Part shown: piece by piece, positions 1 to 8,563 of the stretch
Position numbering within the stretch: position 1 is the stretch's first letter
Layout of the letters: the number at the start of each line of letters is the position of its first letter
NCBI GenBank assembly: GCA_019113745.1
Contig: DXGV01000055.1
Location: 1-44,026 of the forward strand
Source of the DNA: Candidatus Blautia intestinavium
Lineage (GTDB): Bacteria > Bacillota > Clostridia > Lachnospirales > Lachnospiraceae
Length of the DNA stretch: 44,026 nt
Direction: 5' to 3'
The notes under the pieces: generated by a model
The model's input: the letters and a program-made list of their open reading frames with translations, nothing else
Databases searched by the model: none
Told to the model about the DNA's origin: nothing
Program-made: the position numbers and the translations under genes

Positions 1-49
1 AAACATACGGGGATATAAGAAGATTTGAGAATATCTTCCATAACGAAAA

Positions 50-87
50 ATGCCGGAAAAGCCTGTAACAATAGGCTATACCGGCAT
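50..87. other. Nested hairpin
   Basis: ATGCCGG at 50-56 pairs with CCGGCAT at 81-87. Inside it GCCT at 61-64 pairs with AGGC at 73-76, separated by a 4x4 internal loop. On the minus strand the stem is followed by TTTTT, which would suit a terminator, but no minus-strand gene ends here. Confidence 0.5.
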
Positions 88-149
88 ATAAGAACTTTTG
101 AAAAGATAATCAAAAATTACTTTGTGATTTATACTAAATATGAAAATAA

Positions 150-186
150 ACGGCTGTGGAAAAAATTTCCGTGGCCGTTTTTATTC
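150..186 (+). terminator. Intrinsic terminator-like hairpin
   Basis: ACGGCTGTGGAAA and TTTCCGTGGCCGT form a stem with three G-U pairs around a 2-3 nt A-rich loop, followed by TTTTATT. It would end a + strand transcript that enters from the left of the window. Confidence 0.6.
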
Positions 187-208
187 TGTGGAAAATTGCA
201 GGCAAATG

Positions 209-217
209 TGGTAGAAT
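209..217 (+). promoter_or_regulatory. Extended -10 promoter for the ABC transporter gene
   Basis: TG at 209-210, one base, then TAGAAT at 212-217 makes an extended -10 element. No good -35 sequence lies 17 bases upstream. The distance to the start codon at 301 leaves a leader of about 75 bases. Confidence 0.4.
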
Positions 218-300
218 GATAAGATCGAATTTTGAGACAGAGTTTTTGAAAACAAATCGGGGGCAAAGTGGAAAAGTAATAAGAAAGGAAGAACCTGTAA

Positions 301-3300
301 ATGCTTCAGATCAAAGAGATCTATAAACAGTATAAAACCGGTAATCTGGTGCAGAAAGCCCTTGACGGAGTAAGTCTGAATCTTCGGGAAAACGAATTTG
401 TAGCCATCCTGGGGCCAAGCGGCTCCGGCAAGACGACTCTTCTGAACATTATCGGCGGGCTGGACCGTTATGACAGCGGAGATCTTATCATTAACGGGAT
501 TTCAACGAAGAAATATAAAGACAGAGACTGGGATTCCTACAGGAATCACACCATCGGATTTGTCTTTCAGAGCTATAACCTGATCCCTCATCAGACTGTT
601 TTGTCCAATGTAGAGCTGGCGCTGACCATATCCGGTATTTCAAAAGGCGAGCGCAGGGAGCGGGCGAAAAAGGCTCTGGAGCAGGTGGGGCTGGGAGAGC
701 AGATCCATAAAAAACCAAACCAGATGTCCGGAGGACAGATGCAGAGAGTCGCTATTGCGAGAGCTCTGGTAAACGATCCGGAAATCCTTCTTGCAGACGA
801 GCCTACCGGAGCGCTGGACAGCGATACCAGCGTGCAGGTCATGGATCTTTTAAAGGAAGTGGCAAAGGAACGTCTTGTAGTCATGGTAACGCATAACCCG
901 GAGCTGGCGGAGCAGTACGCCACGCGTATTGTAAATCTGAGGGACGGAAAGATACTTTCCGACTCCATGCCCTATGAGGTGGACGAGGCGTCCCTGGACG
1001 TTCCAAGACATGAAAACATGGGAAAGTCCTCCATGTCGTTTCTGACGGCTTTGTCACTGAGTTTTAACAATTTAAGGACAAAAAAGGCCAGAACCATCCT
1101 GACCTCCTTTGCAGGATCTATCGGAATCATCGGAATTGCCCTGATTCTTTCTCTGTCTACGGGGGTTAACGACTATATTCAGTCTGTAGAGGAAGAAACC
1201 CTTTCCGAGTATCCTCTGGAGATCAGCAGTACCGGGGTGGATCTTACGTCCATGATGATAGACGCCGCCAACAGTACGGTTTCCGGAGGAGAGGGGCAGG
1301 TAGGCGTCAATGAGATGGTGACGAATATGTTCTCAAAAATGGATTCCAATGATCTGGAATCTCTGAAAACTTATCTGGACAGCGGAGAGAGCGGCATAGA
1401 TGATTATGCGAACTCTATAGAGTATTCATATAATGTGTCTCCGCTGATCTATCTCGACAATGAAAACGGGATACGCCAGGTGAATCCGGACCGGTCTTTT
1501 GCGGCTCTGGGCCTGGGGTCGGGACAAAGCTCCAACAGTCTGATGTCTATGTCTATGAATACGGATATGTTTTATGAAATGCCGTCGGACGAAAATCTTT
1601 ATAAAGACCAGTATGACGTAATGGCAGGACACTGGCCGGAGAAATATAACGAGTGCGTCCTGGTTCTCACATCCAATGGAAATATCAGCGATCTTATGTT
1701 ATATACGCTTGGCCTTCGCGACGGAGAGGAACTGGACAGGATGGTAAAGCAGTTTGCCGAGGAGGAAGACGTGGAAACGCCTGAAGATATCCGGGAGTAT
1801 TCCTATGACGAGATCCTGGGGATCCGGTTTAAGCTTGTCAACAGCGCGGATCTTTATGCGTATGACGAAGAATATAACGTATGGACGGATAAATCCGGAG
1901 ACGAAGACTATGTGGAGAAAACCGTAAATAACGGCGAAGACCTTACCATTGTGGGAATCGTAAAGCCGTCGGAAGGAACGGATATCGCCATGCTCACAAG
2001 CGGTATCGGCTATACGCCGGAGCTTACCAGCCATGTGATTGATGAGGCGGCTGACAGCCGGATCGTAAAAAACCAGCTTCAGAATAAAAATATAAATGTG
2101 TTCAGCGGAAAAGAGTTTGGAGAAGAGGCAGAAGAGGACGAGTTCGACGTATCTTCTCTTTTCAGTGTGGACGGAGAAGCGATGGAGAAGGCGTTTCAGA
2201 TCGATGAGGATGCGTTTTCTTCCCTTGATCTGTCTGGCCTTTCCGGCATGGATATAGATACGTCGGCTTTAGAAGGCGCTTTTCAGATAGACGAAAGCCA
2301 GTTGGATCTGAGCGGCATTATGAATATTAATCTGGAAGAAATTCTGCCGGAGGTATCAGAGGATCTGAAACAGGAGGCGGAGGATTTAAGCCAGAGGCTG
2401 GATCTGGAGATTTCTGAGGAAGAACTGCGCGCAATGACAGAAGATATGATCAGAGGATTCCAGGAGAGCCTGCCGGAAGATTCCGATATTAAATTCACAG
2501 ATCCTGCCCAGAGCTTTCAGGACTATCTGGAAACAGAGGAGGCCCGGAAAATTTTAGAGGAAAGCATCCGGAATCTGGTATTGTCAAATATCAGCGTATC
2601 CCTTTCCACAGATCAGCTCTGGGGTATTGCGGCGCAGCTTGTAACAGATTATCAGAATTACGCCAAGGAAAATAACATCGAAGAATCCAGTGTGGCGACC
2701 ATCATCGCCTATCTTCAGCTTCCCCAGGTACAGCAGAATCTGACGGCGCAGGCAGAAAATGTGATCAGGGACAGCATTGATATTCAGATCCCGCCTGACC
2801 AGATCCAGCAGATTTTTGCCGCTCTTCTGGCAGGATACCAGGAGTACGCGGCGGAGTATGTTCTGCCGGACGCCGCGGCTGTGGGACAGACTTATTTAGA
2901 CTATCTCAAGTCAGAGGCCGGACAGAAGCGCCTTTACAGTAATCTTGCCGAAGCTGTGGATCTGAACGCTGCGGCGGAAGAAGTTTCCGCGATCCTTCAG
3001 GATGAAGGAGAAGAGATACGTTCCGAAGTAGAAAAACAGTTCCGCTCCGGTATGGAAAGTATGCTGGGACAGGTTGGGAAGAATATCGGCGCCGCCATGA
3101 GTCAGGCTGCCGGGCAGATCGGCTCCAGTATGGCGGACGCGATCCGGCAGTACGTGGGACAGATGGGCTCCGCCATGGAGAATGCCGTCAGTATAGACGA
3201 AGACGCCTTTATGAACGCGATCCAGGTGAATATGGATCAGGATGAGCTGACGGAGCTCCTGACTTCCATGATGTCAGACGAAGACGCCGCCTATGAAAAT

Positions 3301-3912
3301 AATCTCAAAAAGCTGGGCTATGCGGACAGGAATAAGCCGGGAGGAATTGCCATTTATCCCAGAAATTTTGAGAGCAAGGAACAGATCCTGAACATCCTGG
3401 ACGATTATAATGAAAAAATGGAAGCCTCCGGCCAGGAAGAAAAGGCCATTACTTATACCGATATGGTAGGCACGCTGATGTCTTCTGTGACAGATATTAT
3501 AAATGTGATCAGCTATGTACTGGTGGCGTTTGTAGCCATTTCGCTGGTAGTATCTTCTATTATGATCGGAGTGATCACCTATATCAGCGTTCTGGAAAGA
3601 AAGAAGGAAATCGGTATTCTCAGGGCTATCGGCGCTTCAAAGAGAAATGTTTCACAGGTATTTAACGCAGAAACGTTTATTATCGGCTTTTGTGCCGGGG
3701 CTATGGGAATCGGGATCACCCTGCTTCTTCTGATACCGGGAAATCAGATCATTCATTCCATTGCGGGAAGAAGCGACATTAACGCGGTGCTTCCGGCAGG
3801 ATACGCCGTGATACTGATCGTGCTGAGCGTGGTTTTGACGCTGCTGGGCGGCCTGATACCCTCCAGTAAGGCGGCGAAAAGCGATCCGGTAAAAGCATTG
3901 AGGACAGAATAA
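301..3912 (+). CDS. Giant MacB/FtsX-type ABC transporter, ATPase and permease fused
   Basis: This 1203-residue protein joins an ABC ATPase to a MacB-type permease. The ATPase shows Walker A GPSGSGKTT (38-46), Q-loop Gln91, signature SGGQMQ (144-149), Walker B ILLADEP (163-169) and switch His199. A membrane segment follows at about 265-288. Then comes an extracellular region of roughly 770 residues, and three C-terminal membrane segments (about 1065-1090, 1115-1140, 1160-1185) carry the FtsX signature around LERKKEIGILRAIGAS. Members of this type usually act as dimers that couple ATP hydrolysis to work outside the membrane (peptide export, antibiotic defence or cell-wall control) rather than classical import. 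The extracellular region is helical, acidic and full of degenerate repeats (AFQIDEDAF, AFQIDESQL, SIDEDAF). The start follows an AGAAAGGAAG ribosome site. The substrate is unknown. There is no adjacent two-component system, so a Bce-type detoxification role is not supported here. Confidence 0.9.
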   Translation: MLQIKEIYKQYKTGNLVQKALDGVSLNLRENEFVAILGPSGSGKTTLLNIIGGLDRYDSGDLIINGISTKKYKDRDWDSYRNHTIGFVFQSYNLIPHQTVLSNVELALTISGISKGERRERAKKALEQVGLGEQIHKKPNQMSGGQMQRVAIARALVNDPEILLADEPTGALDSDTSVQVMDLLKEVAKERLVVMVTHNPELAEQYATRIVNLRDGKILSDSMPYEVDEASLDVPRHENMGKSSMSFLTALSLSFNNLRTKKARTILTSFAGSIGIIGIALILSLSTGVNDYIQSVEEETLSEYPLEISSTGVDLTSMMIDAANSTVSGGEGQVGVNEMVTNMFSKMDSNDLESLKTYLDSGESGIDDYANSIEYSYNVSPLIYLDNENGIRQVNPDRSFAALGLGSGQSSNSLMSMSMNTDMFYEMPSDENLYKDQYDVMAGHWPEKYNECVLVLTSNGNISDLMLYTLGLRDGEELDRMVKQFAEEEDVETPEDIREYSYDEILGIRFKLVNSADLYAYDEEYNVWTDKSGDEDYVEKTVNNGEDLTIVGIVKPSEGTDIAMLTSGIGYTPELTSHVIDEAADSRIVKNQLQNKNINVFSGKEFGEEAEEDEFDVSSLFSVDGEAMEKAFQIDEDAFSSLDLSGLSGMDIDTSALEGAFQIDESQLDLSGIMNINLEEILPEVSEDLKQEAEDLSQRLDLEISEEELRAMTEDMIRGFQESLPEDSDIKFTDPAQSFQDYLETEEARKILEESIRNLVLSNISVSLSTDQLWGIAAQLVTDYQNYAKENNIEESSVATIIAYLQLPQVQQNLTAQAENVIRDSIDIQIPPDQIQQIFAALLAGYQEYAAEYVLPDAAAVGQTYLDYLKSEAGQKRLYSNLAEAVDLNAAAEEVSAILQDEGEEIRSEVEKQFRSGMESMLGQVGKNIGAAMSQAAGQIGSSMADAIRQYVGQMGSAMENAVSIDEDAFMNAIQVNMDQDELTELLTSMMSDEDAAYENNLKKLGYADRNKPGGIAIYPRNFESKEQILNILDDYNEKMEASGQEEKAITYTDMVGTLMSSVTDIINVISYVLVAFVAISLVVSSIMIGVITYISVLERKKEIGILRAIGASKRNVSQVFNAETFIIGFCAGAMGIGITLLLLIPGNQIIHSIAGRSDINAVLPAGYAVILIVLSVVLTLLGGLIPSSKAAKSDPVKALRTE

Positions 3913-3937
3913 AGCGGAGGATATATAAAATTTACTC

Positions 3938-3967
3938 TTGAAAAAAAGAAAAGAAAAGCGTTAAAAT
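3938..3967 (+). promoter_or_regulatory. Sigma-A promoter for the activase locus
   Basis: TTGAAA at 3938-3943 and TAAAAT at 3962-3967 are separated by 18 bases. The predicted transcript would start near 3974, just before a long hairpin, giving a leader of about 90 bases. Confidence 0.6.
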
Positions 3968-3986
3968 GAAATAATGCGGAAATGAT

Positions 3987-4031
3987 CGCTGCACCTTTGA
4001 AAATGCTGATGGTATTTTCAAGGGTGCAGTG
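3987..4031 (+). promoter_or_regulatory. Long 5'-leader hairpin upstream of the activase
   Basis: CTGCACCTTTGAAAAT (from 3989) and ATTTTCAAGGGTGCAG (to 4029) form a 16-base-pair stem with one G-U pair and a 9-base loop; two further pairs extend it. It has no T-run after it, so it is not a plain terminator. It lies between the predicted promoter and the AAAGGTGATG ribosome site at about 4048. It may protect the transcript end or bind a regulator. Confidence 0.6.
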
Positions 4032-4064
4032 AATTTATACAGATATAAAAGGTGATGAAGATAA

Positions 4065-4931
4065 ATGACGAAAGAAAAGAAAGAACAGGAAACGCTGCTG
4101 GCTGGTATCGACGTTGGTTCCACCACTACAAAAGTGGCGGTGATAGATCCGGAAACGGGCGGGATCCTCTTCTCTGATTACCGGAGGCATCATGCGGATC
4201 AGGTAAAGAGTATCGCTTTTGTGCTGAACGCTTTGAAGGAACATTTTCCCGGAAGAAAGTTCCAGACAGCCATGACCGGATCCGGCGCAAAGCCCATTGC
4301 GGAAAAGCTGAAACTGGCGTTTATCCAGGAAGTCGCGGCAAACGCGGAGGCGCTGAAGACACTGTATCCTTCCATCGGAACGGCTATCGAGCTGGGCGGG
4401 CAGGACGCGAAGATGATTTTTTTCAGAGAGGATGCCAGTACCCATACTGTAAGTGTGGCGGACATGCGGATGAACGGAAGCTGCGCCGGGGGAACAGGGG
4501 CTTTTATTGACGAGATCGCTTCTGTTCTTAAAATTCCGGTAGAAGATTTTAACGCTCTGGCAGCTAAGGGAACCTGCGTTTACGATATTTCCGGACGGTG
4601 CGGCGTATACGCCAAAACGGACATCCAGCCCCTTCTGAATCAGGGAGTCGCCAAGGAAGATCTGGCGCTGTCCGCTTTTCACGCCATTGCCAAACAGACC
4701 ATCGGAGGTCTGGCTCAGGGGCTTGAGATCAAGGCTCCGGTGGCTTTTGAAGGCGGACCGCTGACTTTTAATCCTGTGTTGGTGAAGGTTTTTGCCGAGA
4801 GACTGTCCCTTGCCCGGGAAGATATCCTGATCCCGGAGCATCCGGAACTGATGGTTGCCTGCGGAGCGGCTGTTTCCCTTAAGAATATGCTGAAAAAAAA
4901 GCAAAGACCGTACCCCGGAGGAACTCATTGA
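4065..4931 (+). CDS. 2-hydroxyacyl-CoA dehydratase activase domain (first half of a split gene)
   Basis: 288 residues of the BcrA/BadF/BzdA/HgdC ATPase family (ASKHA fold). The phosphate loop DVGSTTTK is at 16-23 and GGQDAK follows. Cys140 (NGSCAGGTGAF) and Cys179 (SGRCGVYAK) are 39 residues apart, the same spacing as the two cysteines that hold the [4Fe-4S] cluster between subunits in HgdC. Such proteins use ATP to push one electron into a dehydratase. The frame ends in MLKKKQRPYPGGTH at an A8 run (4893-4900). Dropping one A joins it smoothly to the next frame, through about 20 coding-like residues before its first ATG. Lachnospiraceae relatives, as I remember them, are single proteins of about 1400-1500 residues, so this is probably the N-terminal part of a frameshifted gene, a sequencing error, or a transcript-slippage gene. 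Confidence 0.85.
   Translation: MTKEKKEQETLLAGIDVGSTTTKVAVIDPETGGILFSDYRRHHADQVKSIAFVLNALKEHFPGRKFQTAMTGSGAKPIAEKLKLAFIQEVAANAEALKTLYPSIGTAIELGGQDAKMIFFREDASTHTVSVADMRMNGSCAGGTGAFIDEIASVLKIPVEDFNALAAKGTCVYDISGRCGVYAKTDIQPLLNQGVAKEDLALSAFHAIAKQTIGGLAQGLEIKAPVAFEGGPLTFNPVLVKVFAERLSLAREDILIPEHPELMVACGAAVSLKNMLKKKQRPYPGGTH
4893..4900 (+). other. A8 homopolymer at the frame break between the two activase halves
   Basis: The run lies in CTG AAA AAA AAG of the upstream frame. With seven A's, translation would continue as LKKSKDRTPEELIDLF and enter the downstream frame without a stop. The needed change is +1 (or -2), which ordinary -1 ribosomal slippage on A-AAA-AAA would not give, but loss of one A by polymerase slippage would. 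Confidence 0.75.
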
Positions 4932-4956
4932 TCTTTTCCATGAAAAACAGGAAGAG

Positions 4957-7900
4957 ATGAACCATGCAGAGCTTCAGGAGGGAAAGCCCCTGTTTGCCTC
5001 CGCAGAACAGCGGAAAGAATTTGAAAGCAGACATAAAAAAGCGCCTCGTATATGGAAAAAACCTTCCGGCGGAAAGGACGTTTATGCTTATCTGGGAATA
5101 GATTCAGGAAGCACTACCACAAAATTTGTTCTGATCGATGAGAAGGAAGAAATTCTGGACTCCTTTTACGCCCCTAATGAGGGTGTTCCTCTGGATGTGG
5201 CGAAACGGGCCCTGATTGAAATGAGGGAACGCTACAGGAAGAAGGGGCTGCGGCTTCATATCCTTGCGGCGGGAACCACCGGGTATGGGGAACAGCTTTT
5301 TGCCAATGCTTTTCAGGCGGAATATCATACGGTGGAGACGGTAGCCCATGCCAGAGCCGCGGAGAAATATGTGAAGGACGCAACCTTTATCCTGGATATC
5401 GGCGGTCAGGACATGAAAGCGATCTGGCTGGAAAACGGAATCATCACCAACATTCTTGTAAATGAAGCATGTTCCTCCGGATGCGGCTCTTTCCTGGAAA
5501 ATTTTGCTTCTTCTCTTCATATTCCGGCAGAGAAAATAGCGGAGGCCGCGTTTTCTTCCAGACATCCGGCGGTGCTTGGAAGCCGGTGTACGGTATTTAT
5601 GAACAGCAGTATCATTACGGAGCAGCGCAACGGCAGGCTGCCGGAAGATATTATGGCGGGACTGTGCCGCTCCATTATTGAAAACGTATTTACAAAGGTA
5701 GTAAGACTTTCCAATGTAGATTCCCTGGGCGACAAAATCGTAGTTCAGGGAGGAACATTTGAAAACGACGCAGTTTTAAGGGCGCTGGAGGAATATATCG
5801 GAAAGCCTGTCACAAGGGCTCCTTATCCCGGCCTTATGGGAGCCATCGGAGTGGCGCTTACGGCGAAGGAGCAGCATGAGAAGGAACCGGAAAAGCAGAC
5901 CTTCATAGACCTGGACGTACTGGATGATTTTTCCTACAGCCAGTCCGCAAACATGCCCTGCCCATTCTGCAGCAATCACTGCAAACGTACAGTGATCGCC
6001 TTTTCAAACGGAAGCTCCTGGATCACAAACAATCGCTGCGAGAGAGGCGAAATACTGGGAAATCCAAAGGATGAGAAAGTGCGGGAAAAGCTGAAGGAAA
6101 AAACACAGAAGCTGAAAGAGGTTCCAAATCTGTACCAGACAAGACAGGAGCTGCTGTTCAGGGACTATGATCATCCAAAGCTGATGGAGGAAAACGGGAT
6201 CACTATTGGTATGCCCCGGGTTCTCTCCTTCTGGGAAAACGCTCCTTTCTGGACGGCTTTCTGGAAATCTCTCGGATTCGGCGTCCGTTTTTCGGACTTC
6301 AGCACACGTAAGATATATGAAAACGGGCTGTCTGCCGTGACTTCGGATACGGTATGTTTTCCGGCCAAGCTGGTGCACGGACATATCCGAAATCTCGTGA
6401 AAAAAGATGTGGACAGGATTTTTATGCCGGTGATCACAACAGTTCCCTCGGAAAATCTGGAGGACACCAGCCAGTCCATGTGCGCGGTAGTGAAAGGATA
6501 TCCTCTTGTGATCCGAAATTCCGACGATCCAGAAGGACAATGGGGAATTCCTTTTGACGCGCCGATGTTTCACTGGTACACAGAAGAGGATCAGAAAAAG
6601 CAGCTCATAAAATATATGAAAGAAACCTTTTCTGTTCCCGGAAAGCTGACGGAAAAGGCTGTTGAGGCAGGAAAAAAAGCCCAGAAGACTTTTCAGAAAA
6701 AACTGAAAGAAGAGGGAGCAGCCGTACTTGAGAGGGTGAAAAAAGAAAACAGATTTGCCGTAGTTCTTGCGTCACGGCCTTATCAGAACGATGCTCTTGT
6801 AAACCATGAACTGCCGGAGATGTTTGCAGGCTATGGTATTCCGGTTCTGACGGCAGATGCTCTTCCGGGCGTTCAGGAGGTGGATCTTGGCAGAAGCCGC
6901 CTGGACGTCGTAAACAATTTTCATGCCAGAATGCTTGCTTCCGCAGTTATGGCGGCAGAGAGCCAGTCTCTTGAATATGTGCAGCTTGTAAGTTTCGGCT
7001 GCGGCCACGACGCTTATCTTTCTGACGAGATCGTCCGGATGATGCGGGAAATATCCGGAAAAACGCCGCTGATCCTGAAAGTGGATGAAAGCGATATCCA
7101 GGGGCCTCTGCGTATCAGAGTCCGCTCCTTCCTGGAAACTGTGACGATGAAGAGAAGAAGAGGAGATAAGACAGTTCCCGGAGAACTTCCGGAGCCTTAT
7201 CCGGTGAAATTTACAAAAGAAGACAGAAAAGAGAAAGTGGTGCTGGTTCCCAATACCTCCCACGCCTTCAGCAGAATCATGTCGGCGGCCTTCTGCGGGC
7301 AGGGAATCCGGGCGGTTTCCTTACAGCCGGGGCGTGAGGATGCTATCCGTCTTGGAAAGAAATATGTACATAATGACATCTGTTTCCCGGCCCAGATCGT
7401 CATCGGAGAGGCCCTGGCCGCTCTGAAGAGCGGAAAATATGATCCGGACCATACGGCTATCGGAATGGGGAAATATATCGGCGACTGCCGTCTTACCCAT
7501 TACAGCGCTCTTTTGAGAAAAGCTCTGGATGACGCGGGCTTTCCCCAGGTGCCGATTCTGACAAACGACGACAAAGACAGCCATGATCTGCATCCAGGCT
7601 TCCGCCTGAGCCTTGTCTCATCTCTCAGGATCGCTTTCGCCATGCCTATGATCGACGCTCTGGAGGAGCTTTTAAGAAAGATCCGTCCTTACGAGCTGGA
7701 AAAAGGCAGCGCGGAAAGAGCATTTGAGGAAGCCATGGATCATCTTGTGGAGGGAATGGAAAATTCCGGTATTTCCGGTGCGTTGAAGGGCTTCCGGAAA
7801 GGAATACAGGTTATGAGAAAAATCCCTTACGATCGTTCCAGAAGGAAACCAAGAGTGCTGATCGTAGGAGAATATCTTCTGAATTTCCATCCGGGAGCGA

Positions 7901-8508
7901 ACCATGATATAGAGAAATACCTGGAAAACAACGGGTTTGAAGTAATTGAAGCCAGAATGACCGACGTGATCAGAAAGACTTATTTCTATCAGGATAAACA
8001 GATACAGGAATATCATTTAAACAGAGGGATCACAAAGAAAACCTGGCTGTACACAGCGGATCATGTCTTTAATCTGGCCCATGACGCCACAGACCGGATT
8101 GCAAAAGAGCATCCGCTTTATGAACCTGCTGTGAGAATGCAGGATCTGGTAAAGGAAAGCGATCCCATCATCCATCATACCTTTGACGCAGGCGAAGGCG
8201 TCCTGATCCCGGGCGAGATCCTTCATCACGCAAAAGAAGGATGCAGGGCTTTCGTTATTCTCCAGCCTTTCGGCTGTCTTCCAAATCATGTAGTAGGACG
8301 GGGGATTGCAAAGAAGCTGAAGGAAAAATATCCGGACGCGCAGATACTTCCGCTGGATTACGATCCGGACGTAAGCTTTGCCAATATTGAAAACCGGCTT
8401 CAGATGCTGGTGATGAATATGAAAGAAATCTGGTACGGCAAAGGAGCGGAAGAAAGAAAAAAAGCAGAATACCGGAAAACGTCAGGAGAGCTGGCTGTCA
8501 GTATCTGA
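4957..8508 (+). CDS. Second activase domain plus HgdB-like/DUF2229 region (second half of the split gene)
   Basis: 1183 residues from the first ATG. A second ASKHA domain has GIDSGSTTTK near residue 47, GGQDMK, and Cys172 and Cys211, again exactly 39 apart. A cysteine-rich stretch follows (Cys335, Cys338, Cys342 in CPFCSNHC, then NNRCERGE). The rest resembles DUF2229 and HgdB-type dehydratase subunits, starting around IGMPRVLSFWENAPFW, with many conserved cysteines that could bind Fe-S clusters. The ATG at 4957 has GGAAGAG directly against it, too close for a normal ribosome site, and the open frame extends upstream to 4894. Both points favour a joint product with the preceding frame. The protein probably acts in radical dehydration of an unknown 2-hydroxyacyl-CoA or a related low-potential reduction. 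It ends just before a bidirectional terminator. Confidence 0.85.
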   Translation: MNHAELQEGKPLFASAEQRKEFESRHKKAPRIWKKPSGGKDVYAYLGIDSGSTTTKFVLIDEKEEILDSFYAPNEGVPLDVAKRALIEMRERYRKKGLRLHILAAGTTGYGEQLFANAFQAEYHTVETVAHARAAEKYVKDATFILDIGGQDMKAIWLENGIITNILVNEACSSGCGSFLENFASSLHIPAEKIAEAAFSSRHPAVLGSRCTVFMNSSIITEQRNGRLPEDIMAGLCRSIIENVFTKVVRLSNVDSLGDKIVVQGGTFENDAVLRALEEYIGKPVTRAPYPGLMGAIGVALTAKEQHEKEPEKQTFIDLDVLDDFSYSQSANMPCPFCSNHCKRTVIAFSNGSSWITNNRCERGEILGNPKDEKVREKLKEKTQKLKEVPNLYQTRQELLFRDYDHPKLMEENGITIGMPRVLSFWENAPFWTAFWKSLGFGVRFSDFSTRKIYENGLSAVTSDTVCFPAKLVHGHIRNLVKKDVDRIFMPVITTVPSENLEDTSQSMCAVVKGYPLVIRNSDDPEGQWGIPFDAPMFHWYTEEDQKKQLIKYMKETFSVPGKLTEKAVEAGKKAQKTFQKKLKEEGAAVLERVKKENRFAVVLASRPYQNDALVNHELPEMFAGYGIPVLTADALPGVQEVDLGRSRLDVVNNFHARMLASAVMAAESQSLEYVQLVSFGCGHDAYLSDEIVRMMREISGKTPLILKVDESDIQGPLRIRVRSFLETVTMKRRRGDKTVPGELPEPYPVKFTKEDRKEKVVLVPNTSHAFSRIMSAAFCGQGIRAVSLQPGREDAIRLGKKYVHNDICFPAQIVIGEALAALKSGKYDPDHTAIGMGKYIGDCRLTHYSALLRKALDDAGFPQVPILTNDDKDSHDLHPGFRLSLVSSLRIAFAMPMIDALEELLRKIRPYELEKGSAERAFEEAMDHLVEGMENSGISGALKGFRKGIQVMRKIPYDRSRRKPRVLIVGEYLLNFHPGANHDIEKYLENNGFEVIEARMTDVIRKTYFYQDKQIQEYHLNRGITKKTWLYTADHVFNLAHDATDRIAKEHPLYEPAVRMQDLVKESDPIIHHTFDAGEGVLIPGEILHHAKEGCRAFVILQPFGCLPNHVVGRGIAKKLKEKYPDAQILPLDYDPDVSFANIENRLQMLVMNMKEIWYGKGAEERKKAEYRKTSGELAVSI

Positions 8509-8521
8509 CGCTCTGCTTACG

Positions 8522-8558
8522 CAGAAAACCCGCCGAAAAAGATACGGCGGGCTTTCTG
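8522..8558. terminator. Bidirectional terminator between the activase and LysR genes
   Basis: CAGAAA-CCCGCCG pairs with CGGCGGG-TTTCTG with one mismatch and a 9-base loop. It lies between two convergent genes and has A/T-rich flanks on both sides of the GC stem. Confidence 0.8.
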
Positions 8559-8563
8559 TATAT

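Larger units (their letters stand above)
1..300. other. Left-edge intergenic region with two hairpins
   Basis: I see no convincing gene here. A 64-codon reading frame at 25-219 lacks a ribosome site and runs through a terminator hairpin, so I do not call it. The stretch holds a nested hairpin (50-87), a terminator-like hairpin (150-186) and an extended -10 promoter (209-217) for the ABC transporter. It is probably the 3' end of an upstream unit outside the window plus the promoter region of the next gene. Confidence 0.6.

Noticed and set aside
25..219. 64-codon + strand frame at the left edge
   Set aside because: No ribosome site, and it runs through the hairpins at 50-87 and 150-186. The protein text has no recognisable features.
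4035..4928. 297-codon minus-strand frame
   Set aside because: It lies wholly opposite the activase gene, whose motifs and cysteines are clear. It is a by-product of that gene's codon use.
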